Assembly (NCBI RefSeq): GCF_010093535.1
Contig: NW_022985164.1
Coordinates: 1,663,629-1,727,628 of the forward strand
From: Lindgomyces ingoldianus
Lineage: Eukaryota > Ascomycota > Dothideomycetes > Pleosporales > Lindgomycetaceae
DNA length: 64,000 nt
Direction: 5' to 3'
The translations under genes were made by a program, and so were the position numbers. Below, in pieces: positions 24,491-35,873 of this stretch. The notes under the pieces were generated by a model. That model was not told the DNA's origin and did no database searches. It saw only the letters and a program-made list of their open reading frames with translations. Within the stretch, counting starts at the first letter, position 1. Each line of letters opens with the position of its first letter.

Positions 24491-24928
24491 GTTAATAGAA
24501 ATAGTTTAATAGACATAGTTTAATAGACACAGTCTAATAGACATTGTTTAATAAACATAGCTTTATAGAAATACTAAAATAGAAACACTTTAATAGACAC
24601 ACTTTAATAAACACACTTTAATAGACATAGTTTAATAGACACACTTTAATAGACATAATTTAATAGACGCAGTTTAATAGACATAGCTTTATAAAAATGC
24701 TAGAATAGAAACACTTTAATAGACATAGTTTAATAGACGCAGTTTAATAAACACAGCTTTATAGAAATGCTAGAATAGAAACACTTTAATAGACACACTT
24801 TAATAAACATAGTTTAATAGACACGCTTTAATAGACATAGTTTAATAAACACAGTTTAATAGATATAGCTTTATAGAAATGCTAGGATTAAAACACTTTA
24901 ATAAAAACGCTTTAATAGAAGTGCTTTA
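24491..24928 (+). repeat. 14-bp minisatellite (TTTAATAGACAYAG)
   Basis: Roughly 30 degenerate tandem copies of a 14-bp unit. A higher-order pattern appears: a variant block CTTTATAGAAATGCTAGAATAGAAACA recurs about every 90-140 bp between runs of the basic unit. No coding frame. Confidence 0.85.
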
Positions 24929-24983
24929 AGGAATGCCTATAAATAGGCTTTTTTAATGTTATATATAACTCTATAATTCTACT

Positions 24984-25158
24984 GTCTACAAACTCCTGCA
25001 AACTTATACAAACTTCTGCAGACTCCTAGAAACTTCTGTAGACTCTTAGAAACTTCTATAAACTCTTAGAAACTTCTGTAGACTCCTAGAAACTTCTATA
25101 GACTCCTAGAAACTTCTATAGACTCTAGGAAACTTCTATAGACTCCTAAAAACTTTTA
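24984..25158 (+). repeat. 20-bp minisatellite (GACTCCTAGAAACTTCTRTA)
   Basis: About eight tandem units. Each contains the AAACTTCT core found at the element termini, so it may derive from the subterminal repeats. It lies just downstream of the minus-strand relic. Confidence 0.85.
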
Positions 25159-25199
25159 ATGCAATTATAAAAGGCTATTAATTATTAGAACTTCTGTTA

Positions 25200-27820
25200 G
25201 CTTCTAATCTAATTAGTAGCACTACTAGCAATTACTAGGTCTATAATTACATTAAACTTATCTCTAACTGCGCGCGTGTACTTAGCAATATTAGCAAACT
25301 TAGAATTATCTGTAGTGTTAAGTTAGGCAGTTAGATATAGAAGGTCTACAGAGCCTTAAAGCTATACATGCGCGTAGTTAAATTTATTAACTTCTACCTT
25401 AAGCATATCTATTCTAGCAGTGTATATATTAAATAAGTTAAAGAACTTGTAGCCTACTAAATTATTTAAGTTTTAAAGCGCTGCTAATCTGTTTATAATA
25501 AGTGTTTAAGCTAAAAGAAACATGTTCTAAATAGTAATAGTAGAAGTATAACTACTAAGCATATTTTTACTAAAGACTCTCTTTAACGCTATCTGCACTT
25601 TTCTTACCTAGACATTATAAAAGCAAGTCTAGTTAAACACTTAATTAATATTATGTATAGAGTTTTTATAGTTCTTTAAATTAATCTTATAGCTATAGTT
25701 AAAATGCTTTAGGCCTAGATTAATTAGCTTAAACATGTTTTCTTATCTATACTAGTTTATAAAACTAGATGTAAAGATAGTATGCTATAACTCTATAGTG
25801 TTAGCTAGCAAGAGAAGCTAGTAATACTAAAGCATTTTCTAGCTATAATTTGTCTGCCTAGCGCTAAAGAAAATAATAATAAAAGGATCTATAAAGTGTT
25901 ATAACATGCTAATATTACTGTACTTAATAGTATAGTGTACTGCAAGGAAGAGCTTAATCTCCTAGAGCATGCAACACATAGTACAGAACTTAACATTATC
26001 TACACTAGCACTAGAACCCTACACCTAACGCCTAAAGGCAATAATGTGTATGTTTTTAACTAACTATAAAAAATTATCTACTAAAAGATTCTTAATAGCA
26101 TTCTTTATATAACTAAGGCGCTTTAAGAAGAACTTATTAGTTATGTGTTCTAAAAAAAGGTGTTAGTGTTGCATAGCAGCATAAAACAGTGCAGTAACAT
26201 AGAATATAAACCCCTAAACAACTAATAGTTTTAGCAGATAGTATTTACTATTATCTTGTGTAAGCTGTGTTTAACACTACATAACAACATCTAACTTAAT
26301 AGTATAGTGTGCAACCTTATTTACTATAACTAGGCCTTAATGTGTTTAGCTAATAGTTAATAGAAAGTTTATCTGCACATAGAACTATGCAGGAACACTA
26401 AGTAACTACTGCTTTTTGTTATATAGTTAAGTTACTTAAACCTATTTACTTTATATTAAGTAGATATTACACGCTGTAAGCTAATTACTATAGCATAACT
26501 AAAAGTAATTATTAAAATTATTACTAGAAATATTAGTAGAGTTATTAAGTGTGTTTAGACCTAATTAATTTAGCTAAATAGTATTATAGACTTTATAAGT
26601 CTTACTAATAAACCTTTTCTTATTAAATATAGCACTTAACTAATAATACTTAGTCTTAACTAAAAGTAAGCAGTCTAAAATAGAAAATGCTAGGTATTTA
26701 GAAGATGCTCTACTGCTAAAGACATGTAATATAGCTCTTAGGTAAAAACGCTTAATTAAATTAGTAATAAGACTCTAAAATATATTATTATTAATACTAT
26801 CTAGCCTATCTAATCTAGGGCTAAGTATAATGTCCTTAAAATCTAGAGAAACTGCTAGGTTGTGCATAGACTAAGTAAGACCTAACTTAGGTAGCTTAAA
26901 AGCTAAAATAGCTACAGTGTTTATTATACTTTACATAGTAGCTGTATAGCCTGCCTCTTTATAGCGCGTGTAATTTATAAAGTTAATGTTGTTATACACA
27001 AGTACTAGCTTTAGGTTTTTTATAAGAACTTATAATTTATTTTTCTTAGCACTATTAGTTTTTATTAGCCTAGAGGTTTATAAGTAATTTTAGAAGTTTT
27101 AGAAGTTCTAAAAGTTTTAAAAGTTTTAAAAGTATTAAAAGTATTAAAAGTATTAAAAGTATTAGAAGTACTAAATAGTATACATACTTAAGCTTTTTCT
27201 ACAACCTTATTTATTAGCTTATTAGCATAATAATATAAATAATATAACTTAAGTCTACTTAAGACCTTAATTACGCAATGCTTTATTTTAGACTTAATAA
27301 AATAAGTATCTAGCATAAATGCTAAAGTGTTTAATCTTTTTTTAGCCTAAAAAAAGCACATAATACTAGTAATAGTAAACACGCGCTTTTTAATTGCATT
27401 AGACTTATTAGCACTCTAGTAGCTTATATATCTCTAGCGTAAATTGCGTAATATGCTTATAATAAAGTTATACTAGGTTAGCGCTTAATTCTAGATAGTT
27501 TAACTAGCATTATTAAAGTTAAGTGTTAATATATCTATATTAAAATTAAAATTTTTAAAGTATATCTCTTATACTAGCTAATCTAGCTCTAAAGCGCAAT
27601 AATTTATTACATCTTTTATATAAAAAACTTTTATTTTAAAGAGTAAGTCTATTAAAGTCTTTAGCACACGCTGCTTATCACACGCCTTATAATACTAGTA
27701 ATGCTAAAAAAGTGTATTATCCTTTTTATTATCTACTTATTCTAGCATAAAGTCTTAAAAGCTTTATTAGACAGTCTGCAACGCGTCTACTATGTACTAC
27801 AACTTCTTACGCCGCGACAT
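25200..27820 (-). pseudogene. RIP-destroyed gene resembling DUF6589 proteins
   Basis: The minus strand begins ATG TCG CGG CGT AAG AAG at 27820. Reading TAG/TAA as former Gln/Trp/Arg gives a long protein: MSRRKKLxYIVDALQTV, then further on LCYSNxLTACNI (a mutated GDQLT block), YYLLKLLVV, GFIFYVTALFYAAM, and HFIDPFIIIFFSARQ. The GDQLT block and the order of segments resemble fungal DUF6589 proteins, which are multi-copy in many fungal genomes; I recall no established function. A 10-bp minisatellite (27090-27174) interrupts the frame. It is probably the main gene of the large inverted-repeat element. The family call rests on memory of motifs, not a search. Confidence 0.45.
27090..27174 (-). repeat. 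AGAAGTTTTA minisatellite
   Basis: About nine tandem copies of a 9-10 bp unit, the reverse-complement form of the ACTTCTA motif of the left end, inside the DUF6589-like relic. Confidence 0.75.
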
Positions 27821-28311
27821 AGGACTACAACGCCGCGTGGAGGCGCCAGAGATCCTGCCTGCCTAGGTAAGGTTGCTAGAGGCACCTACATTATTGTTAT
27901 AGTCTGTAGGTTAATCTAGTATAAACATATCTTTATTTTATTTAATTAAAGGGTTACTTATTAGCTAAAAGAGCCTAAGAGGTAGGCTTAATAATAAAAA
28001 GGAGTTGCTAAATAGAGCTATAGTTAGCGCGTCTGCTAGTGCGTCTACTAGCGTGTTAGATAAAGTGCTAGCATTATTTATATTTAATGTATATTATAGA
28101 GCAGGATAAGCGCTTTATAGTAATAACAATTTTAAGAATTTTAACACAGTATTAAGGGGTAAAGTATGCTGTTAAAGATAGCAACGCTAATAGCTAATAG
28201 ATAAATTAAAATACACATAAATAACTACTATTTTTTTTTAAACTTTTAGAACAAAATTGCCTCTCTCTTATTTAGTGTGTTCTAATTAGTTTAGAAGTTC
28301 CTAGAAGTTTT

Positions 28312-28352
28312 TAGAAGTTTTAATTAGCTTAGAAGTTTTAGAAGTTCTGTCT
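28312..28352 (-). repeat. right terminal inverted repeat of the large element
   Basis: Reverse complement matches 12538-12578 in 40 of 41 positions. Further AGAAGTT copies extend inward to about 28280. Confidence 0.85.
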
Positions 28353-28355
28353 ATT

Positions 28356-29686
28356 CTTAAATAAGTTAAGGGCGATTCTGGGTCGAGGGTCTGACTCGTG
28401 AGATAAACTTTTCCATCATAACCGGAAGGTCGATACGAAACGTTGGCGCGATCCGTATGATACTGGAAAACATTTCAGTAGGGCCACTCATGTCCACCCT
28501 AATCGAGTTCCCCACAATGGCTTGACCAGGCAGAAACATCCTAGAAAGAGATCCCGACTTCCTAGTCACTCTCGATCTCTTCTGCATCGCTCTCCTTTAC
28601 CCTGACCCGGGCAATGACGAGTGCGCTCAGTAAATGCGATTGGTGGTTCTATTGGCGATGCTGCAACGCTAGGAACACCTTGGGCTTGGATCTCAAGGCC
28701 GAGCTCAGCCTTGGAGGGCAAAGGTTGAACAGGAGTGGGTAATTATTCAAGGCTGCAACTAGCGAACCCAATGCTCTTTGAGGGCTTCCCTTGGATCTGG
28801 CCCTCGTGTTGCGCCCCATTTTTGCCTTCAGATTTACAGAGGCTTAGATAGATGGCCGCGAAACACCACGTGAGCTGATGATCCAACCCCTCGGGCACGA
28901 TAATCCAAAGAAGAAGTAATGTCGATCTTGACAGCGACGGGAGGTAACGAGGCGCAGATAGCATAGATCGATTTGATGAGTGACTAGTCCTGCTCAATTG
29001 GCGAGTCACAAAAGTTAGAGCTGCGTGTTGACGATGGCAGTAAGAAAATTGCAAATATCAGCTTTGCGGGCAGCGCTATTCTCACTGTGGACGTGGGCAA
29101 CGATAGTTTCGTGCGATGGCTCCCACTAGCTCTTGAAGTGGCTCTTGACGACGTCCTCAAAACTGCCTCCCATTTTCTTACGAGGTGGAGCTTTGCACGA
29201 CCAATCTCAAAAGGAACCCAGGATAATTACACGATACACGATACACAATACCCTGCACTTTTACGAACCCTGACTAGAAGCCCTAGTGTTCATAGCGGTA
29301 ATCATACTAGAGAGCAGAATGGAAGCTGTCCGAGTCCACAAAAAACCGTGAGCGTTCCAGATATATGGCCTTCATTCCGAGCATCTAAACAAAATAAAAG
29401 AATAGAGGCATATGTCGAAGAAGTGCTTGTAGGTTGTGGCGAGCCTGTCCAGCTGAAACTTTGGTCAAGCCGCTGATGGTGTCTTAAACAATATAGCGGC
29501 TTGTTGACAGCTACAAGCTAAGCGACATCAATCCGAAGCATTTGGAAGTAGCCGATCGGGTGGAATGGATCCTACCATGGGACTGGACCACCGAAGGAGA
29601 TCACTTAATTCAGCTGAAACGGTAACTAGAAACTAATCCGATTTTCTTACCATAGTGGGCCGCCTGCCAAGTAAAGCGCTAACTTG
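28356..29686. other. island between two RIP-mutated inserts, no recognised gene
   Basis: Normal-composition DNA. The best open stretch runs on the plus strand from about 28990 to 29476; it reads ESQKLELRVDDGSKKIA and then VDVGNDSFVRWLPLALE without a stop, and looks coding, but it lacks a recognisable domain and a clear start. A minus-strand frame of 73 residues at 28366-28587 is also unrecognised. Both may be remnants of genes disrupted by the flanking insertions. Confidence 0.4.
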
Positions 29687-29689
29687 TTA

Positions 29690-31423
29690 GCGGAGCTTGC
29701 TCTGCTCCTTTCTGTAGACTTTAGTTTTCTTTAGTTAGGGCTTAGCAGCTAAGAATTACTGCTTTTAGCCTTTTTAGGCTTACATAAGCATAAAAATAGC
29801 AGATCTTTAGATAATTATTTTCTGCGCAAAAACTAAAACCTTACTGCGCGTGTTGTCTAATACCTGTCTAATACCTCCTACTATAACTTATAACATAGTA
29901 CCTTTGCTATTTAACGCTAATAAACCTCTCTTACTTTATAATAATTATTATCACCCTATAGATCTACAGAGAGACAGGACGTTTCTTTAATAAAAGGTTT
30001 AATGTGCGCCCTGCAATACATAAATCTAGGCAAGAAAGCGCCCTACCTAGGGCAGCCTTATACCTTTACTGCTAGCTAAGAGGCGCGCTCTTACTAATAT
30101 TACATATGTTATAAATAACAGACTACAACCCTATATCCTACTGTTGTCTTCTCTAGTACCCCTATGTTGTTATTGTTCTACGCTATTAGACTAGGCAAAT
30201 AACATATTTAAAGAAAATAGTAAGTAAAAGACTTTATATTAAAAGTGTTACTAATTAAAAAGTAAGGTTAACATTTATACTATAAATAAAAAACTAGCAT
30301 ATATATTACTTTTTATAAACTTTAGCCTATTAAGCTCTTTTTTTTATAACATTTTTATATAACAGACGCTTTAATAATCTCTTTAATATAAAATCTTTAG
30401 CTTATTAGGTAACCTTTTTAATATACTACCTATGCTATTTACTTTAATTAGTTTAAGTATGTAATGTACTTAAAAGCTACTATTAACATAAAAAAAGTTT
30501 TAGTCTACACCCTCTTAGTTATAAAAAGCAGGTATAAATAAAAACAACCTTAGTAATAGTTTTAATAAGGACATTAACATAAATATCTTTTTAAACACTA
30601 AGCGCTGTGCGTATAATTTTTTATTTACGCCTGTACCTATAAATTTTAACAATGTTAAATTTCTTAAAAACTAGGCTATACTAAAAGTTAATAAAGGCTA
30701 TATTAACAACTTCTATAAAAGTCTACTTAATATTAAGTTAGATACATGCACTACCTGCAATTAAAAGTAGTTTAATATAAGATTAAATTAATAAAGTACT
30801 TATAAAAAGTGCGCTACTAATTTACTTAAATATAGACATAAAAAGAAATTTATTTTACTTTAAAAAGACATAAATAACTTTAATCTTAGCTTTTTACTAA
30901 ACTTTTCTAAGTTAACTACTACTAAAGAGCAACTACTAGCATGTGTATATGTTAATATAATAAACCTCTTTACTAAAGTAAGTAAGCACTTTATGCATTA
31001 TAAATAACTGCTAAGTCCTTTATTATAACTTTAATAAAATGTAAGTGCTAATGTATTAGTATTAAATAAGGTATTAGACTTATTAATTTATAAGCACTTA
31101 GCAGGCTGCTATCTATAGCAAGCGCATTACTATCTAGGCTTAAGATGTGCAGCTTATTATTTGCATTACTTAGAATTTTAGCTAGTACTTTAACTTTGCT
31201 AATAAGTACTTGCGTAGATAGACCTACTAAAAGGTGTTCTTTTACATAGCATTTATAGGTATATAGGTCTTTATGTAGAATTTATAAGAATATAGTTTAT
31301 AAGTTTTAGTCTATAGACTACTTTTTATTGTCTGCTCTGCTTATAGTCTTCTTCTATAGGCTTCTTCTAATGCAGTCTTCTTCTCTAGAAAGAGTTTAAT
31401 AAGTGACTTAAAACAAGCTCTGC
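29690..31423. mobile_element. RIP-mutated insert, possible TIR DNA transposon of 1.7 kb
   Basis: AT-rich and full of stops. The ends form a short inverted repeat: left AGCGGAGCTTGCTCT (29689-29703) versus right, on the other strand, AGCAGAGCTTGTTTT (31410-31424). They differ only by three RIP-type transitions. TTA flanks both sides (29687-29689 and 31424-31426), which would fit a 3-bp TTA or 2-bp TA target duplication. Plus-strand relic translation shows a Cys-rich piece (DTCTTC, KKCATNLLKYRHKKK) and KLTTTKEQLLACVYVN near 30720-30960. I cannot assign a superfamily; the Cys-rich piece reminded me weakly of helicase-type elements. Confidence 0.35.
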
Positions 31424-31426
31424 TTA

Positions 31427-34321
31427 TGCATTTATTTATGAACTGTTATAGTATGTTATTTCTAGATCTTCATAGGAGAATCTCTCTGAATACCGCTGGT
31501 GGTGCTTCTTCTAATGCCGAGGTATCTTTGTTCGAGATTTATGTCCTTTAGAGAATCTCCCGTCCACGTGTAAGAGACGCTTATTCTCAGCTAGAATGGG
31601 TTGTGTAAGTGGGCATGAAACCTACTATTCCCGTTGACATATTTTTGTGATACCTACAGGAGAAGAACCGGGCTTTGAATTAACAACTTCACGAAATCTT
31701 CAAGCTGCAACCGATGTAATATCAGATAGGTCAGTGGTGAGAAGCTATATGACGACTACCAAGCCGAGGATCCTCGGTTGTCGCAAATCATTGCGAAAGA
31801 TCTACGAGACGTAGCTCCAATAGCGAATCGTTGGTTTCCAACATTTGAGAAGTATTGGCGGATACTTATATGAATCTATCCCATTCTTACCCTTACTACC
31901 GTCTGCATCGTCTCTCAACCTGAAAGTGTCATGACTCAAATTGGTACCGCACTCAGCGTCGTTTTGCACAGTCCGACCTGGCGTCTACGAGATGTTATAG
32001 TAACCCTGAGAGGTGTGGGTGGAGAGGCAGAGTATCAAGATGGTTCCGAACTCTTTCAAAAGCCGTACCATAAACGGAACCAGGCCGATTTCGATTCCAT
32101 AGAATCAGCGCTAAAATACCACACATCATTCGGCTAAGAACGGCGCAATCACTAGTAACGCAGGTTGAATATCAAAGATTCCGTTCGGCTCCGCAATTGT
32201 GTGCTCATCGGCTCGACCTACGCACCAACTCGGATTCTGACGCCGCCGATTCTCAAGCTGTGTGTCAGCACTGGGCATACGACTATACCATTAAAAGAGT
32301 TAGGCCTCTCATCCACCGATCAACGGGGCACAGGGGAGGACGATGCCGTATTGCTTAAGCTTCATGATTAGTACTTTAGTATTCGGGAGCATCGCTGATT
32401 TTCATTCTGGTACAAACTGGCCGACACCCAGTTCATTCGTTTCAGCATGTTTGACGGCGGTTAAGGTGGTATCTACAGAAGCTTTTGTCGATTCTACCAA
32501 AGAGATAGACGAAGGTCGCTATGGTTTTTACGAGTGTCCACTTGATCCTCCACCTCCTATCTTTCTTTCATTATTTCTAGAATCACAAACGTCTTTTCTA
32601 TTCTCAACGCGACATCTTCATAAACCGATTCAGAGAGGCTGAACAACAGATTGCGGGGGCAACGCGAAGCTCACTGACTGAACCCTGGATGGAGTATTCA
32701 AAAGATCTGATAAGCCAATGCTTAACTTGTGTCTTTCTGTCACCCTCGTACCTAGTTTCGTTGTCTCTATCATCTACTATCTTGTTTCAAAGACACAAGA
32801 AAGAGGATTTGGCATTGGTTAATGGGTGGTTGCAACTCTCTGGACCGGCTTTGACGGCGCAATACTTTCGTCTCGCCGAGTAAACGCCACCGGGCTATTC
32901 TTTTCGCTAAACTTCGTATTTATGCGTGTACAAGGGGCGATTCCCCACACACTTGCGAGATAGTGCCTCAGCAATGGTCATGCGGGATACCTACTTGTGG
33001 GCGACGCAGTCCATGACCATTTCACACCCTTATATTGGATTCCGTTCGAACATATTCCGTGTCTTCGGGATTGAACCCCCAGAACAGGAATATGGATATC
33101 TAACCTGCAAGGATACGAATTTCACAGCAACACTCTAGCTCGAAGCTCCGCTTGGACCAGGATCTTGACATCCTCTCGTCACATGTCGATGGAGATGCCC
33201 AAACTAACTTGGTCATACGTACCACTTTACAATCCTTCTAATTGCTAGAGCTCAGGTTCGTACTTTTCTTGAATCTGATGAGGACGATCGTTCCGGAACA
33301 TTTGATCTTGTGGAAGAATACATGGCCTATCCCACGACACCCAAGGCTCTAAAGTGTGCTGTATCACCAGGTGTGAGCAATATGGTTTGCGGAATGAGAC
33401 CCCGCCTTCACGAATTCAAGTTGAAATATCTCCCAGACTCATGAGCATCGAGGAATTTGTCAGCCCCACTTTTGCCTTCTGCGGGGGATTGAGGATTGCA
33501 TGTGGAGGCAAGTTTTTCATTTCTATATTGAGCATCGTAAATAGATCTTCGGTCAGTCGTGGGGCGGAGGGCTGGGCAGCTTGCGTCTTTGGAAAAGTAC
33601 AACCCAACTAAGTGGTGCACTAACCGTCGGGTAGCTTGACTTAATTTCAACCTCCACCTTCCGCCGAGTTGCATTCTTTACAGAAGCTAGGATTCTGACA
33701 GTTTCTTAAAGAAATTGTGTTGCTAGTCAGGCCTGCGCTCGTGGGCCGGCTATTTATTCCCACGTCAATAATTGCTCCATCTATTCTATACTCCAAACAC
33801 TATACGGGTAAAGGCACTGTGCTCTCACAACCAACCACGCGCTTCCAATTCAGTCGGCCCTGTAGTTCCCAAAAGCATCGCTTCGCTCCGGGGTCCTGTC
33901 TGATTCCTGAATAGACTGCCACACCAAACAGTCCAGTTGCTTCGTACGCAATCAGCGACTTCCTTCTCGAAGCTGGTGCGCTTCCGTTTATATCGCCCCC
34001 TTCATACCTTCCGACCTGGTTTTGGACCGAATCTAGTCACGCGAGGTCCGGGACATGACCTGGAAGGGGTAGTGTATGGTGCAATTCACCCTGTATGTCG
34101 CCACTACGCTCCTGCCGACCCGGGATAGGGAGAATAATGACAGATTGCTCCTCTTGGCGGATGAAGGCGTACTAATAAGTTTATCTTGCCGCGCACAAGA
34201 AGTGGAAGAGACTCCGTCTTGCTCCACCCCTCCTTCCCAAGCCTTTCATATACGCCTGTCTTCAACGTCGCCGATTTATTGCGCTTTCCGGCTCAAACTA
34301 CCATAGGGCTCCACAGTCAAG
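31427..34321. other. decayed coding region, no intact gene
   Basis: The plus strand shows several protein-like stretches broken by stops and frame changes: DDYQAEDPRLSQIIAKDLRD and the adjoining APIANRWFPTFEKYW near 31750-31870, a 68-codon frame at 31931-32137, and LESDEDDRSGTFDLVEEYMA near 33270-33330. I do not recognise the family and cannot build an intact model, so I treat it as probable pseudogene debris. The last 200 bp are the promoter and 5' UTR of the next gene. Confidence 0.35.
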
Positions 34322-35091
34322 ATGCGTTGGTCTACATGGGCAGCGGCTTTGATCGGCACTGGTGAGTGGAACATCAAACACCTTCAGTCAGCATGGTGCT
34401 AACGTTGGGTTCAGCATTGGGAAGACCATCCACCAGCGCTGTTGCTGAAGGTGCTGTCGCGTTCTATGATGCCGAGACTGGCTTCACTTTCTCCCAATTC
34501 AGTGCTGCATACTCGCTGGGCGCGAGCATCACCTATCGGATTGCAGTGCCGACCTCTGCTACAAATAGCGCTCCCTATGATGTCGTGCTCCAGGTGGTTG
34601 CTCCCAAGGTTGTAGGCTGGGCGGGGTTGGCTTGGGGAGGCAGTATGGTCAAGAACCCTCTCACTGTGACTTGGGCGAATGGCAACACTCCAGTTATCTC
34701 TTCCCGTTGGGCGGCGTAAGTGTTACAATGTTCTCATCTCACTATCTATCAATGTTACTAACAGCTTTTCAGCGGCCACACTATGCCAACGTCTTACTCT
34801 GATGCTATTTACACAATCTTCAAAACAGGAACAAAGTCAAACAGCACGCACTGGCAATTCACTGCCCGATGCACCGGATGCACGGCTTTCCAAGGCGCTA
34901 ACGGATACCAAGTTCTCAACCCCAAGTCCAGCAACCGCCTCGCGTTCGCGTACTCCGCAACCAAGCCTTCCAACCCCGGATCGCCGGATTCAGGCTTCGT
35001 CGTTCATGACGTGCACAACTACTGGTCACACGACTTTTCGTCAGGCGCGAACGCTGATTTTACTAATCTCGTGCAGAAGAATATGAAATAG
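34322..35091 (+). CDS. secreted DOMON / cellobiose-dehydrogenase-type cytochrome (AA8)
   Basis: Three exons (34322-34361, 34415-34715, 34773-35091) with introns of 53 and 57 bp (GTGAGT...TTCAG and GTAAGT...TTCAG) encode 219 residues. A short signal peptide (MRWSTWAAALIGT...) precedes a single CDH-cytochrome/DOMON domain: TGFTFSQFSAAYSLGASITY, then VGWAGLAWGGSM, then HWQFTARCTGC. Such domains bind b-type heme through Met and His. Met91 in GGSMVKNPLTV is the likely Met ligand, and a His in the C-terminal HDVHNYWSHDF block the likely partner. There is no flavin dehydrogenase domain, carbohydrate-binding module or membrane anchor, so it is a free-standing cytochrome, which might shuttle electrons to partners such as lytic polysaccharide monooxygenases. 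Confidence 0.85.
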
Positions 35092-35873
35092 TCGCACACT
35101 GCGCAGCATGAGCGTGCCTTTTCCTTTAGCATCGGGGGAGGATGAGGTATCAAAGCTCAGCGATGTCATGATGTCTAGGTGATAGCACAGTACACCTCAT
35201 GATTGTTAAATTTCTGTCTTGTTCTTTTGAGTACATATTGCATAGACTAGAACGCTCTTTTGTATGATAGAGCGATGTCAATTGAAGTGGTCATGTCATG
35301 GCCACCGTATAGAGCACGACCAGTGCCTCTTCATAGAAATCTTCATCGTGAAACCTCAGGATCATCTACAACGGAATCACAAGACCAAGGCTACCGCGAA
35401 AAGTTGCCTGAAAGCGAATCTGAGGCTAGCGGTCAGCACAAGCACAAGCACAGAGACTAAAGAGTCGGGGAATCATTAGTAGAATTTTCGCTCGCGGGAG
35501 AATTCAATAACAAGACTATCTAGCGACATCCAATCTGGAAGAAATATAACGAAGAAGCGTGCGCTTTGGAAAAGTACAGGATGCAGTGGTTAGGACGTGA
35601 ATTGGATGAACGAGTGTGAAGAAAAAGGGCTACACCGCCGCAAGTGGCACACGCTGGCTCCTCCTATAGACCTTCCCCACACCCGCACAGACCGACAGAG
35701 CGATAACCGACAGACAGCTGACCTGCAGAAAAAGCCCCTGCGTTCGTGTTTGGTACTCCCGAGTTGATCCAGATTGAGGAGAGTAGATTAGTCAACGGGA
35801 ATATGGGGACGGAGGACGAGTACCGAGGAAGGAAAAGCCGGAGGCCATTACATGACTGCAAAGGTGCGCGCCT
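35092..35873. other. intergenic, no supported gene
   Basis: Between two convergent genes, so it holds both 3' UTRs. Only short unrecognised frames are present. Confidence 0.6.

Larger units (their letters stand above)
12538..28352. mobile_element. 15.8-kb AT-rich element with 41-bp terminal inverted repeats
   Basis: The block begins AGACAAAACTTCTAAAACTT and its other end, read on the opposite strand, begins AGACAGAACTTCTAAAACTT. The match runs 41 bp with one transition, then both ends carry more ACTTCTA-type subterminal copies ending in CTAATT. The base composition switch falls exactly on these ends. It is flanked by direct ATT (12535-12537 and 28353-28355); the same bases can be read as a TA duplication with ends GACA...TGTC. 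Removing the nested gypsy element leaves 10.1 kb. Contents: a plus-strand relic, a 209-bp tandem array, minisatellites and a minus-strand DUF6589-like relic. All internal frames are destroyed by RIP-type mutation. I see no known transposase, so the superfamily is unassigned. Confidence 0.65.

Noticed and set aside
24491..24928. CRISPR-like array of short repeats
   Set aside because: Fungal context, 14-bp units directly abutting with no spacers; it is a minisatellite.
12538..28352. Starship-type giant element with a tyrosine recombinase captain
   Set aside because: No DUF3435-like gene recognisable at either end, and the block has clear inverted repeats, which Starships usually lack.
29690..31423. 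Helitron identity suggested by the Cys-rich relic
   Set aside because: No helicase or Rep motif seen and no convincing CTRR hairpin end; left unassigned.
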